Positions 18,491 through 27,108 of a stretch of DNA of 64,000 bases are shown piece after piece. Where the stretch lies: assembly GCF_007000325.2 (NCBI RefSeq), contig NZ_CP117267.1:434001-498000 (forward strand), written 5' to 3'. The notes below the pieces were generated by a model. It worked only from the letters and a program-made list of their open reading frames with translations, was not told the DNA's origin and searched no databases. Every line of letters starts with the position of its first letter. The first letter of the stretch is position 1. This stretch comes from Rhizobium rhododendri. GTDB taxonomy: Bacteria; Pseudomonadota; Alphaproteobacteria; Rhizobiales; Rhizobiaceae. A program made the position numbers and the translations under genes.

Positions 18491-19591
18491 TCAGCAGATC
18501 TCGGTTTGGGCGATCTTGATGCCGAAACCTTCGAGCCCGACATAGTGGCGCGAGCGCGTCGTCAGCAGCTTGATCGAGGTGACGCCAAGATCTTTCAGGA
18601 TCTGCGCGCCCAGTCCGATTTCCAGCCATTCGCTGTCGCGGGTCTGGGCTTCGGCATGGGCCTCGCGATCTTGACGTGCCTTGCGGCCATTGTCGTGGTG
18701 ACCGACGCCGACGGAGCCTTCGCGCAGGTAGACGATGATGCCGCGGCCCTCGTCAGCGATCTTCTTCATATAGTGCTCGACCGGGCGGCCCTTGCCGAAG
18801 ACGTCGCTGGCGACGTTTTCCGGGTGCAGGCGCACGGGCACATCGACGCCGTCCCGGATATCGCCGAAGACGACGGCGAGATGCTGCATGGTATCCCATG
18901 GCAGCGAATAGGTATGGGCGCGGGCCTTGCCGAAGGCGGTCTCGATATCGAAGCTCGAGCCGAGTTCGATAAGCGTTTCCTTGCGCTGGCGATAAGCGAT
19001 GAGGTCGGCGACCGAGATCGACTTGAAGCCGTGGGTTTCGGCAAAGGCCGAGACTTGCGGGCCACGCATCACGGTGCCGTCGTCGTTGACGAGTTCGCTG
19101 ATGACGCCGATTGGGGGCAAGTTCGCCAGCCGGCAGAGATCGACGGCAGCTTCCGTATGGCCGGAGCGCATCAGCACGCCGCCTTCGCGGGCGATCAGCG
19201 GGAAGATGTGGCCGGGGCGGACGAAATCTCCGGGGCCAACATTGGGGTTTGCGAGGTTGCGCACCGTTAGGTTGCGGTCATCGGCGGAGATCCCCGTCGT
19301 CGTGCCGTGTTTGAAATCGACGGACACGGTGAAGGCGGTAGTGTGGGCCGAGTCGTTTTCCGCCACCATGGCATTGAGGTTCAGCCGCTTGGCTTCCTCG
19401 CGCGGCATCGGCGTGCAGACGATACCGGAGGTGTGACGGACGATGAAGGCCATCTTTTCCGGCGTGCAGTGGACAGCCGCCACGATCAGGTCGCCTTCGT
19501 TCTCGCGGTCGTCGTCATCCATGACGACGACGATCTCGCCGGCTTCGAAAGCTCTGATGGCATCGACGACGCGCTTCTGGTCGTAGGGCAT
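18491..19591 (-). CDS. ribB: 3,4-dihydroxy-2-butanone-4-phosphate synthase with degenerate GTP cyclohydrolase II domain
   Basis: Makes the four-carbon riboflavin precursor from ribulose-5-phosphate. Residues 1 to about 205 are a normal RibB domain, with the acidic loop DDDDRENEGDL (25-35), the HTSGIVC strand and the GHTEAAVDL motif. Residues about 206-366 align with GTP cyclohydrolase II, but the three zinc cysteines are gone: HSEC is HPEN at 256-259 and RCDCG is GRPVE near 268-272. The catalytic Arg region YxRQEGR is YLREGSVG. The second domain is therefore very unlikely to open GTP rings and may be structural or regulatory. It is 10 bases downstream of aroC. Confidence 0.9.
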   Translation of the reverse strand: MPYDQKRVVDAIRAFEAGEIVVVMDDDDRENEGDLIVAAVHCTPEKMAFIVRHTSGIVCTPMPREEAKRLNLNAMVAENDSAHTTAFTVSVDFKHGTTTGISADDRNLTVRNLANPNVGPGDFVRPGHIFPLIAREGGVLMRSGHTEAAVDLCRLANLPPIGVISELVNDDGTVMRGPQVSAFAETHGFKSISVADLIAYRQRKETLIELGSSFDIETAFGKARAHTYSLPWDTMQHLAVVFGDIRDGVDVPVRLHPENVASDVFGKGRPVEHYMKKIADEGRGIIVYLREGSVGVGHHDNGRKARQDREAHAEAQTRDSEWLEIGLGAQILKDLGVTSIKLLTTRSRHYVGLEGFGIKIAQTEIC

Positions 19592-19601
19592 GGAAACGTC
19601 C

Positions 19602-20699
19602 TTATGTCAGCCGGCCGGTCTGGCCTCGGTCTCTCAGATAATGATCGGCGATTGCACAGGCAACCATCGCCTCGCCGATCGGCACTGCGCGGATACCGAC
19701 GCAAGGGTCATGGCGGCCCTTGGTGCGCAGGTCGACATTGCGTCCGTCCTTGTCGATTGTCTGGCGTTCGGTGAGGATCGACGAGGTCGGCTTGATGGCG
19801 AAGCGGGCAATCAGCGGCTCGCCTGTCGAAATGCCGCCAAGTACGCCGCCGGCGTGGTTGGACAGGAAGATCCGCTTACCGTCGTTGCCCATGCGCATCT
19901 CGTCGGCGTTCTCCTCGCCGCTCAGTTCAGCCGCGGCAAAGCCATTGCCGATCTCGACGCCCTTGACGGCGTTGATCGACATCAGCAGCGAGGCGACATC
20001 CTGGTCGAGCTTGCCGTAGATCGGTGCGCCGAGGCCGGCCGGAACGCCTTCGGCGATGACCTCGACGACGGCGCCGATAGAAGAGCCGGCCTTACGGATG
20101 CTGTCGAGATAATCTTCCCAGACGGGCACGATCTTGGGGTCGGGCGCAAAGAACGGATTTTGGTCGACCTGTGCCCAGTCCCAGTTGTCCCGGTTGATCT
20201 TGTGCTTGCCGATCTGCACCAAGGCTGCGCGAACGGTGACGCCGGGCACCACAAGCCGGGCAATGCCGCCGGCTGCAACCCTGGCTGCCGTCTCGCGGGC
20301 AGAAGAGCGACCGCCGCCGCGATAGTCGCGGATGCCGTATTTCAGGTCGTAGGTATAGTCGGCATGGCCGGGCCGATACTGGTTGGCGATCTCGCCATAA
20401 TCCTTGGAGCGCTGGTCGGTGTTCTCGATCAGCATCGAGATCGGCGTGCCGGTCGTCGTCATGGTGACACCGTCATCGTCCAGCATCACGCCGGAGAGCA
20501 CCTTGACGATGTCGTCCTCGCGCCGCTGGGTCACGAACCGCGACTGGCCGGGCTTGCGCTTGTCCATCCAGACCTGCAGTTCGGCCAGCGTGAACCGCAG
20601 CCCAGGAGGGCAGCCGTCAACCACGCAGCCGAGCGAGGGGCCGTGGCTTTCACCCCAGGTGGTAACGCGGAACAGATGACCAAACGTATTATGCGACAT
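19602..20699 (-). CDS. aroC: Chorismate synthase
   Basis: Converts EPSP to chorismate using reduced FMN, the last step of the shikimate pathway. The 365-residue product starts [20 protein letters not shown], which fixes the ATG at 20699; the longer frame upstream is non-coding in appearance. The conserved signatures GESHGP, the Arg-rich RPGHADYTY region and the [17 protein letters not shown] loop are intact. It is followed closely by ribBA; chorismate synthase needs FMN, so the pairing with a riboflavin gene is sensible, though co-regulation is not shown. Confidence 0.96.
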   Translation of the reverse strand: MSHNTFGHLFRVTTWGESHGPSLGCVVDGCPPGLRFTLAELQVWMDKRKPGQSRFVTQRREDDIVKVLSGVMLDDDGVTMTTTGTPISMLIENTDQRSKDYGEIANQYRPGHADYTYDLKYGIRDYRGGGRSSARETAARVAAGGIARLVVPGVTVRAALVQIGKHKINRDNWDWAQVDQNPFFAPDPKIVPVWEDYLDSIRKAGSSIGAVVEVIAEGVPAGLGAPIYGKLDQDVASLLMSINAVKGVEIGNGFAAAELSGEENADEMRMGNDGKRIFLSNHAGGVLGGISTGEPLIARFAIKPTSSILTERQTIDKDGRNVDLRTKGRHDPCVGIRAVPIGEAMVACAIADHYLRDRGQTGRLT

Positions 20700-21136
20700 G
20701 GGGAACGACCGGCTTGCCTTTGGGCCTGCCTGTCGGTGCGACGGGCGCGGCTTGATCTTCGAATTGCGGCACACTCTTAGGACAAAATCAGGCCGAGGCA
20801 AAAGGCTTTCTTTGCCGGAGAACTGTTGGAGAAACACAATTGCGAACACTTGCGGACGGGCGCGCCACGCTCCGCGGCGATGCCATCATCGCGGCAAGCC
20901 GGGCGCTGCAATCATAGTTTGAAGTGCCATGGCCGGGACCGATTACGAAATGGGCTTACCCGCCGTCGTTTGACCTTTGTCGACAAAGCCTGTCCCTGGT
21001 TAATCCGAACTTAATGAAACGCTTAAAGATGATTCATCATTAAGGCGGTAAAAGCCTTTGTTACGAGCAACTTCAGCCATATTCGGAAGGCTATTGGTCA
21101 ACATCAGAACGACCGAATTTGGAAGAGGTTGGTAAA
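20700..21136. other. Gene-free stretch upstream of aroC and the DUF1344 gene
   Basis: This divergent spacer of 437 bases holds the promoters of both neighbours. The only structure I can point to is an inverted repeat CTTAATGA (21010-21017) with TCATTAAG (21037-21044), about 90 bases before the DUF1344 start, in an AT-rich patch. No RNA gene or family-supported small protein was recognised. Confidence 0.4.
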
Positions 21137-21394
21137 ATGCGATTCTTTGTTGCCACATTATTGGCCACAGCCAGCTTTCTTGCGCCGGTTGCAGGCTTTG
21201 CCGAAAGCGCCGACGTCGAGGGGATCATCCGGAAGGTCGATCTGAAGAATCGCAGCCTGACGCTGGACGACGGCAAGACCTACCAGGCCCCGCCCAGTTT
21301 CGACTTCAACGGGCTAGAGGTCGGGCTCAAGGTCATCGTCTTCTATACTGAAGTCGACGGCAGGCGCGTTATCAACGATCTGGATATCGTCTAA
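21137..21394 (+). CDS. DUF1344 small exported protein
   Basis: An 85-residue protein with a signal peptide (MRFFVATLLATASFLAPVAG, cleavage probably after GFA) and a compact beta-rich DUF1344 domain (ADVEGIIRKVDLKNRSLTLDDGKTY). Function is unknown; the fold resembles small OB-like periplasmic proteins. The ATG follows GGTTGG-type weak ribosome sequence. It is single, convergent with the histidine phosphatase gene after 16 bases. Confidence 0.8.
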   Translation: MRFFVATLLATASFLAPVAGFAESADVEGIIRKVDLKNRSLTLDDGKTYQAPPSFDFNGLEVGLKVIVFYTEVDGRRVINDLDIV

Positions 21395-21410
21395 GCGGCA
21401 GGCGGCAGGA

Positions 21411-22004
21411 TCAGTCGATCCAGCCGATAGTCCTGTCCTGCAGTTCTATCCTCAGGATCTTGTCCTGGGGGATCTCGCCCTCGGCCGCTTCTTCCTTGGG
21501 TATCTCGGCGACGAGGCGGAACAGCGAGCGGATGACGCCGCCATGGGCGACGCAGACGGTCGGTTTGTCGACCGATTGCAGCCACGAGCCGACCCGCCAT
21601 GACAGGATCTCGTAGCTCTCGGCATTTTCGCCCGGCGGGATGAAGTCCCACTTGCCGCTATTGCGCTCGACAAGTCGCTCGGGCTGGGTGATTTTCAGTT
21701 CCTTGAGGGTGGAGCCTTCCCAGGCGCCGAACGACACCTCGACCAGCCGCTCGTCCGTGCGATAGTCCTCGGGCGGGAGCCCCATTGCCGCACGAGCGAT
21801 TTCCATCGTTGCCCTCGTCCGGGCAAGCGGGCTTGCAACATAGTCGAAATTCAACGCTTCATCACCGAGCAGGGCAGCCAGCGTCAAACCGTTGACGCGG
21901 GCCTGCTCGCGGCCAATATCGTTGAGATCGATGTCGCGCTGGCCCTGAAGCCGGCGCTCGGCGTTCCAGTCCGTCTGGCCGTGGCGGATGACGTAAAGCG
22001 TCAA
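21411..22004 (-). CDS. Histidine phosphatase family protein (phosphoglycerate mutase-like)
   Basis: Cytoplasmic phosphatase or mutase of 197 residues. The phosphohistidine motif RHGQTDWN lies at 7-14, the Arg of SPLARTRAT follows, and the second catalytic His is in VAHGGVIR. The SFGAWEG segment is typical of the cofactor-dependent branch. The substrate cannot be assigned. The start is TTG at 22004 with AGGAATG upstream; no ATG precedes the conserved MTLYVIRHG segment. It is 20 bases downstream of fabI on the same strand. Confidence 0.88.
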   Translation of the reverse strand: MTLYVIRHGQTDWNAERRLQGQRDIDLNDIGREQARVNGLTLAALLGDEALNFDYVASPLARTRATMEIARAAMGLPPEDYRTDERLVEVSFGAWEGSTLKELKITQPERLVERNSGKWDFIPPGENAESYEILSWRVGSWLQSVDKPTVCVAHGGVIRSLFRLVAEIPKEEAAEGEIPQDKILRIELQDRTIGWID

Positions 22005-22024
22005 AAATGCATTCCTGTCTGAAA

Positions 22025-22843
22025 TCAGTCCTTGATGACGGAAATATCCGGCGCATCGACGGCCTTCATGCCGACGACATGATATCCGCTGTCGGCGTGA
22101 TGGATTTCGCCGGTGACGGAACGCGACAGGTCGGAAAGCAGGTAGAGACCGACGTCGCCGACTTCCTCGATGGTCACGGTGCGACGCAGCGGTGCGTTAT
22201 ACTCGTTCCACTTGAGGATATAGCGGAAGTCGCCGATGCCAGACGCGGCCAGCGTCTTGATCGGGCCGGCCGAGATAGCATTGACGCGGATGTTCTTCGG
22301 TCCGAGATCGACGGCCAGGTATTTGACGCTGGCTTCGAGTGCGGCCTTGGCAACGCCCATGACGTTGTAGTTCGGCATGACCTTCTCCGCACCGTAATAG
22401 GTGAGGGTCAGCATGGCGCCGCCATCGGTCATCAGCTTTTCAGCGCGACGGGCAATCGAGGTGAACGAAAACACCGAAATCTGCATGGTCTTGGCAAAAT
22501 TGTCGGCAGACGTATCGACGTAGCGGCCGGTCAGCTCGTCCTTGTCGGAAAAGCCGATAGCGTGCACCACGAAATCGATCTTGCCCCAGAGCTTCTCGAC
22601 ATTGTCGAACACGGCGTCAATGGTGGCTTCGTCGGAAACATCGCAATGGCCAGCCAGATGACCGCCGATTTCGGCTGCCAGCGGCTCGACACGCTTCTTC
22701 AGCGCATCGCCCTGATAGGTTAAAGCAACCTCGCCGCCCTGCGCATGGATTGCCTTGGCAATTCCCCATGCGATAGAGCGGTTGTTTGCCACGCCAAAGA
22801 TGACGCCGCGTTTGCCTGCCATCAGGCCTGTTGCTTGAGCCAT
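22025..22843 (-). CDS. fabI: Enoyl-[acyl-carrier-protein] reductase (NADH)
   Basis: Last reductive step of each fatty-acid elongation cycle and the target of triclosan-type inhibitors. The product has 272 residues, an SDR fold with the FabI nucleotide motif GVANNRSIAWGIAKA, and the catalytic Tyr-X6-Lys arrangement (YYGAEKVMPNYNVMGVAKAAL). A GGGAG site precedes the ATG. Rhizobia often carry two fabI genes; only one is in this window. It sits between a DnaJ-domain gene and a histidine phosphatase gene on the same strand. Confidence 0.94.
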   Translation of the reverse strand: MAQATGLMAGKRGVIFGVANNRSIAWGIAKAIHAQGGEVALTYQGDALKKRVEPLAAEIGGHLAGHCDVSDEATIDAVFDNVEKLWGKIDFVVHAIGFSDKDELTGRYVDTSADNFAKTMQISVFSFTSIARRAEKLMTDGGAMLTLTYYGAEKVMPNYNVMGVAKAALEASVKYLAVDLGPKNIRVNAISAGPIKTLAASGIGDFRYILKWNEYNAPLRRTVTIEEVGDVGLYLLSDLSRSVTGEIHHADSGYHVVGMKAVDAPDISVIKD

Positions 22844-22964
22844 AGTCTGCTCCCTTGAACTTCAATCGACCCTGCCTATGGCATAGGCGGTTCGAGGGTT
22901 CAAGCTAGGCTAGCATCATCAACTGTTAGGGAACGTAATAAAGGGTGCTCGCGCTACCGAAATG

Positions 22965-24149
22965 CTACAGAAACAATCCATCCTTCATGCTGCGCATCAA
23001 ATCCGTCATCTTGTGATCGGGTTTTTCCCAAAGCATAAGCCGCAATTCGACCACCAGATCTCCCTTGCCGCCTTCGTCATTTGCAAGGCCTTCGCCCGGA
23101 ATGCGGATCGTATGGTCTGAGCCGGACCATGGGGGCACGCTGACGGCGAGCCTGCCACGCGGTCCCTCGATCGAGGTTTCCCATCCGAGTACTGCATTTT
23201 CGATCGTCACGGGCAGGGTGGTGTGCAGATCGAAGCCCTTGACGCTGAACCGCTCGTGCGGTTCGAGATGCACGGTAACCGCCACGTCGCCACGCAGCAT
23301 GCCTTGCAGCTTCAGCCCTTGCCCCTTGAGGTGGACGACCTGGCCGTCGCTCATGCCGGCAACCGCCTGGAACCGCACTTCCTTGCCGTCGGCAAGCGGT
23401 ACGGTGATCCACTGCGCCTTGATGATGTCGTCGAGCGTGATGCGGGCTTCGGCGGCAATCTCGGGGGCTTTTTCCTGAATGGGGGGAGCAGCGCCGGTGA
23501 TGCGCCGGACGAGCGATGTCAGCATGCCGAAAGGCGGGAGGGCGATGATGGCGGCAAGGGTGCTTGTCGCAACCGCCGGCTCGACCTCGGGGGCTGCAGG
23601 CTCGGCAGCCTCCGACTCGGGAGCATCCGCCGCCTTCTGTGCCATTGCCGGCTTTTCCGTCTGGGCTGCAGCGCGGGCGCCAAAAATGCGTTCGACCATG
23701 TCCTCGGCTGTTTCCGGGGCAGCGGTTCCATCGGGTGCCGCAGAAGGCGAGGCGGAGGGCGAGGGGGCGGCAGAGGCTGCGGCCGCCGCTGCTTTCTGGG
23801 CCTTCTGGGCGTTGGCCCGCTCCAGCTCTTCCATCAGCCGTTCGGCTTTGGCACGCGCCACCTTGGCGCGTTCTTCGGCTTCGCGCGCCGCCTGGCGCTG
23901 CTGCATGATGGTCGGACCGTTGCCCTTGGCTGCTGACGACATATTTATCACCTGATCGTAGCGGCTGCGTTTCTTCGGATCCTTCAGGGTCTCGTAGGCA
24001 CGGCCGACCTCGGCGAACCGGGCCGTCGCCGTCGGGTCGTCGCGGTTGTGATCCGGATGGATGGCCTTGGCCATGGACCGCCAGGCTGCCTTGATCTCGT
24101 CCACGTCGGCGTCCTGTCTGACGCCCAAAGTTTTGTAAGGATCACGCAT
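22965..24149 (-). CDS. DnaJ-like co-chaperone with C-terminal DnaJ domain, CbpA type
   Basis: A 394-residue protein. The J domain at 1-70 has the HPD motif (AKAIHPDHNRDD) that stimulates DnaK. A long Ala/Glu/Pro-rich low-complexity linker with coiled-coil character (about 85-220) follows. The C-terminal part (about 240-390) is a DnaJ C-terminal substrate-binding fold (DVAVTVHLEPHERFSVKGFDLH). It lacks the zinc-finger cysteines, so it is a type II/CbpA-like J protein. The linker is unusually long. The start at 24149 gives the canonical MRDPYKTLGV. Confidence 0.87.
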   Translation of the reverse strand: MRDPYKTLGVRQDADVDEIKAAWRSMAKAIHPDHNRDDPTATARFAEVGRAYETLKDPKKRSRYDQVINMSSAAKGNGPTIMQQRQAAREAEERAKVARAKAERLMEELERANAQKAQKAAAAAASAAPSPSASPSAAPDGTAAPETAEDMVERIFGARAAAQTEKPAMAQKAADAPESEAAEPAAPEVEPAVATSTLAAIIALPPFGMLTSLVRRITGAAPPIQEKAPEIAAEARITLDDIIKAQWITVPLADGKEVRFQAVAGMSDGQVVHLKGQGLKLQGMLRGDVAVTVHLEPHERFSVKGFDLHTTLPVTIENAVLGWETSIEGPRGRLAVSVPPWSGSDHTIRIPGEGLANDEGGKGDLVVELRLMLWEKPDHKMTDLMRSMKDGLFL

Positions 24150-24455
24150 GTGTTCGATCGCCGCTTTTTTGCTGGTACGCCATGTCGAACATGCCGTTCC
24201 CACTTCACTGACGCCTCGGTCGGTCCCGCCGAAGCGGAATCCGTGGCGTATATATTGTGATCCTGCGGGACAGTTGCTAATCAGGTGTTACGGTAGGCGT
24301 CTGGTGGCCTGCGATCTCCGGCAATGGTTATTCATTCACTAAAAATTGGGGTAATATCAGACCGGACTGTTAAGGATGCGGCGCTGGATTTGCCGATTTG
24401 ACGCATTCGGCGCCTCCAGCGCCCCGGTCCGGTCAATTCTCGAGCAGGACGGCCT
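24150..24455. other. Gene-free divergent spacer ending in a structured leader
   Basis: No gene was recognised in these 306 bases between the DnaJ-like gene and the cyclodeaminase-like gene. The right third holds a nested set of inverted repeats, listed separately. The rest includes an AT-rich patch at about 24330-24357 that could hold the promoter. Confidence 0.45.
24360..24434 (+). promoter_or_regulatory. Nested hairpin leader before the cyclodeaminase-like gene
   Basis: Three stems nest inside each other: GACCGGAC (24360-24367) with GTCCGGTC (24427-24434); GGCGCTGGA (24380-24388) with TCCAGCGCC (24415-24423); and GCCGA (24392-24396) with TCGGC (24407-24411). All three are perfect. The structure ends 21 bases before the ATG, so it would lie in the 5' untranslated region. 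It may be a cis-regulatory RNA or a protein-binding operator. No known riboswitch class was recognised, and no T run makes it a plain terminator. Confidence 0.5.
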
Positions 24456-25460
24456 ATGCAGGAAATCTGGATCGACTATCTCAACGCCGTGGACGTCAAG
24501 GCTCTGGCGCTCACCAACGACGATATCCTCGATGCCGTCTCCAAAGCCCTGGATGCACAGGGGCGAGGCGAAACCGTCATCGAACCGCGCGTCCATCTGG
24601 TGCCGGAAAGCTCCGACAAGGGGCACTTCAATGTGCTGCGCGGCTACGTGAAGGCGCTCGACTATGCCGGCGTCAAGGTGGTCGGAGATTTCGTCGACAA
24701 CTACAAGGTCGGCCTTCCCTCGGAGATGGCAGTGCTCAACCTCTTCGATCCGCAGACCGGCGTGCCCAAGGCCATCCTCGATGCCACCGCCATCACCGAC
24801 ATGCGCACTGGCGCGGTGACTGCCATCGGCGCGCGGCACCTGGCCCGAAAGGACAGCAAGATCCTCGGCCACATCGGCGCCCGCGGGACATCCTACTGGA
24901 ACGTCCGTCTGCTGGACCACATCTTCGATTTCGACGAAATCCGCATCCATTCCCGCCGCCCGGAAAGCCGCGATGCTTTTGCCGCGCGTCTCGAGCAGGA
25001 TCTCTGCAAGAAGATCGTCGTCACTGAAACCTGGGAAGACTGTCTGAGGGGTGCCGACATCATGATCGAGGCAAGCCGGCTGCCGGAACCGACGCCGCTG
25101 TTCAAGACCTCCTGGGTCAAGAAGGGCGCTTTCGTCGTGCCCTATGGTACGATGAGTGCGCTGGAGTTTGATCTCACCGACATCATGGACAAGGTCGTCG
25201 TCGACGACTGGGGCCAGTGCGGTCCCGGCCGCCCCTATGGCGCACTCCGCCGCCATGTCGACGAGGGCAAGGTGACGGCGGAAAACCTGCATGCCGAAAT
25301 CGGCGAGATCGTCTGCGGCGCAAAGCCCGGCCGCGAGAGCGACGACGAAACCATCCTCTTCTGGCATCGCGGCCTGTCGACCACGGACATTGCGCTGGGG
25401 GCTGCCATGGTCGACAAGGCAAAGCGGCTTGGCATCGGCCAGCGGCTGCGCTTTGCCTGA
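24456..25460 (+). CDS. Ornithine cyclodeaminase/mu-crystallin family protein
   Basis: NAD(P)-dependent enzyme family that includes ornithine cyclodeaminase, alanine dehydrogenase, ketimine reductases and enzymes of opine and siderophore metabolism. The product has 334 residues. The N-terminal substrate domain contains the KVVGDFVDNYKVGLPS and DATAITDMRTGAVTAIGA segments that shape the active site. The Rossmann region follows with a Gly-rich loop (GHIGARGTS) that departs from the usual GxGxQA. The gene starts a block with a histidine ammonia-lyase-like protein 13 bases downstream, which suggests they act on the same amino-acid-derived compound. The exact reaction cannot be named. Confidence 0.85.
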   Translation: MQEIWIDYLNAVDVKALALTNDDILDAVSKALDAQGRGETVIEPRVHLVPESSDKGHFNVLRGYVKALDYAGVKVVGDFVDNYKVGLPSEMAVLNLFDPQTGVPKAILDATAITDMRTGAVTAIGARHLARKDSKILGHIGARGTSYWNVRLLDHIFDFDEIRIHSRRPESRDAFAARLEQDLCKKIVVTETWEDCLRGADIMIEASRLPEPTPLFKTSWVKKGAFVVPYGTMSALEFDLTDIMDKVVVDDWGQCGPGRPYGALRRHVDEGKVTAENLHAEIGEIVCGAKPGRESDDETILFWHRGLSTTDIALGAAMVDKAKRLGIGQRLRFA

Positions 25461-25473
25461 GGATCCAGAAGAC

Positions 25474-27018
25474 ATGAAAGTTGGCAAAGGCGCGGCAGGC
25501 GTGTTGCTCGACCGCAGCGGCGGCAGTGTCGAGGCCGTCTGCGCCATCGCCCGTCGGGAGGCCACGGTCTCGGTCGACAGCGACGCCATCTCCGGCATCG
25601 ATGCCGCCTATGCCTGCCTCGTGCGCCACGCCGCGCAAGGCGAAGCCATTTACGGTGTCAGCACCGGCCTTGGCGCCGCCGTCGATACGCGCATCGATCC
25701 GGCGGAAGGCTCCGGCCAGTCGGCCATAGCGCGCCCAAGGGCGGTCGGCGTCGGCCGGTTCGCGGAGGTCGCGGAAGTCCGGGCGATGATGGCGAGCCGG
25801 CTTGCCCGCTTCTGCCTCGGCTATTCCGGCGTCTCGTCTCCTGTCGCCCTGACGCTCGCCGAAATGCTCAACCGGGGAATCCATCCCCGCGTGCCGATGA
25901 CCGGCTCCATCGGCGAGGCGGATCTCGCGCCGCTCGCCCATATCGCCTTGACGATGACGGGAGAGGGTGTCGTCCTCTCCGGAGAGGGCAAGCTCCAGTC
26001 GGGCGCCGAGGCCTTTGCGTCGGCTGGTTTGGACCTGCCCGTCTTCGGCATCAAGGACGGCCTGTCGCTGATTTCCTCGAATGCTGCATCTGTCGGGCTC
26101 GCCTGCCTGCTGCTCGAAGACATCGGCTACGTCTTCGATGCCCATGTCGGTGCAGTGGCGCTGTCGTTCGAGGGGTTCCGGGCCAGCATCGATCCGCTCC
26201 ATCCCCTTTCCGACCGTCTGCGACCGGGCCCCTGCCAAGGCGAGGTGGCCGCTGCGATCCGGGCGCTGCTCGAGGGCGGCGATCTCGTGGCCGGCAAGGG
26301 CGCGAGGCGGCTGCAGGACCCCCTCAGCCTGCGCTGCGCACCTGCCGTCTCGGGCACGGCGCTGCATGCCTTCCGGGCCGCCGTCGCCGCTACCGAACTC
26401 GAACTTCGCTCCAGCGACGATAATCCGTCGGTCATCGCCGATCAGGATATCGTGCTGCCGACCGGCAATTTCGATCCGACCCACATGGTTCTCGCCTTCG
26501 ATACGCTGGGCCTCGCACTTGCGCGTCTGGCGGCGATGGCGGCGGAGCGGATGATGAAGTTGCTGTCGCCCGGTTTCTCGGACCTGCCGCGCTTTCTCGC
26601 CCCGGCGCAATCTGGCGCCAATGGCTTTGGCGCGCTGCAAAAGACCATCGCCGCGCTGACGGCGGAAATCGGCCATCTCGCCATGCCGATGCCGTTCGTG
26701 GTGACGCCGGTGGCCGACCGCGTCGAAGACTATGCCTCGATGTCGATGTCGGTCATCGACAAGACGAGGCAACTGGTGGCGAAGTGGCGCTATATGACCG
26801 CCATAGAGCTGATCGTCGCCGCCCGTGCCGTCGATCTCAGGGAAGGCATCGTGCTTGGACACGGCGCGCAATCCCTGTTTGAAAACATTCGCGCCATCGT
26901 GCCCCCGCTCGTCGCGGATCGCTCCTCGAGTGACGATATCCATGCGCTCGCCGACGCCATAGAGACGGCCCGGCTTCTTCCGCCACAGGCCCCAGGCAAC
27001 GCCACAGCTCAGTTATAA
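25474..27018 (+). CDS. Histidine/phenylalanine ammonia-lyase-fold protein lacking the MIO triad
   Basis: A 514-residue protein clearly of the aromatic amino acid lyase fold: YGVSTGLG replaces YGINTGFG with the catalytic Tyr kept, DPLSLRCAPAVSG matches the SLRCxPQVxG region, and SSDDNPSV and GNFD follow in order. The MIO cofactor normally forms from Ala-Ser-Gly in GSVGASGDLAPLAH. Here residues 144-151 read GSIGEADL, one residue shorter and without Ser-Gly, while the flanks are intact. Classical ammonia-lyase chemistry is therefore not expected. It is 13 bases after the cyclodeaminase-like gene with a GAGG ribosome site. I would not annotate it hutH; no other hut gene is nearby. Confidence 0.85.
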   Translation: MKVGKGAAGVLLDRSGGSVEAVCAIARREATVSVDSDAISGIDAAYACLVRHAAQGEAIYGVSTGLGAAVDTRIDPAEGSGQSAIARPRAVGVGRFAEVAEVRAMMASRLARFCLGYSGVSSPVALTLAEMLNRGIHPRVPMTGSIGEADLAPLAHIALTMTGEGVVLSGEGKLQSGAEAFASAGLDLPVFGIKDGLSLISSNAASVGLACLLLEDIGYVFDAHVGAVALSFEGFRASIDPLHPLSDRLRPGPCQGEVAAAIRALLEGGDLVAGKGARRLQDPLSLRCAPAVSGTALHAFRAAVAATELELRSSDDNPSVIADQDIVLPTGNFDPTHMVLAFDTLGLALARLAAMAAERMMKLLSPGFSDLPRFLAPAQSGANGFGALQKTIAALTAEIGHLAMPMPFVVTPVADRVEDYASMSMSVIDKTRQLVAKWRYMTAIELIVAARAVDLREGIVLGHGAQSLFENIRAIVPPLVADRSSSDDIHALADAIETARLLPPQAPGNATAQL

Positions 27019-27108
27019 AAGAAACGCCGCCGTAAAGTCTCGGGTAAGCTTACGCTGCTACAATAGAAATCCTATTCGATCTGACGCAAGCTGTGGGGCC
27101 ACGCGATC

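Noticed and set aside
18491..19591. Annotating a bifunctional RibBA
   Set aside because: The cyclohydrolase II domain lacks its zinc cysteines and catalytic Arg region, so only RibB activity is supported.
25183..26943. A 586-codon minus-strand open frame opposite the lyase-like gene
   Set aside because: Low-complexity Arg/Gly/His-rich translation; the plus strand matches a known fold along its whole length.
25474..27018. Calling the gene hutH (histidine ammonia-lyase)
   Set aside because: The MIO triad is absent and no histidine-use genes are near, so the name would claim an activity that the sequence argues against.
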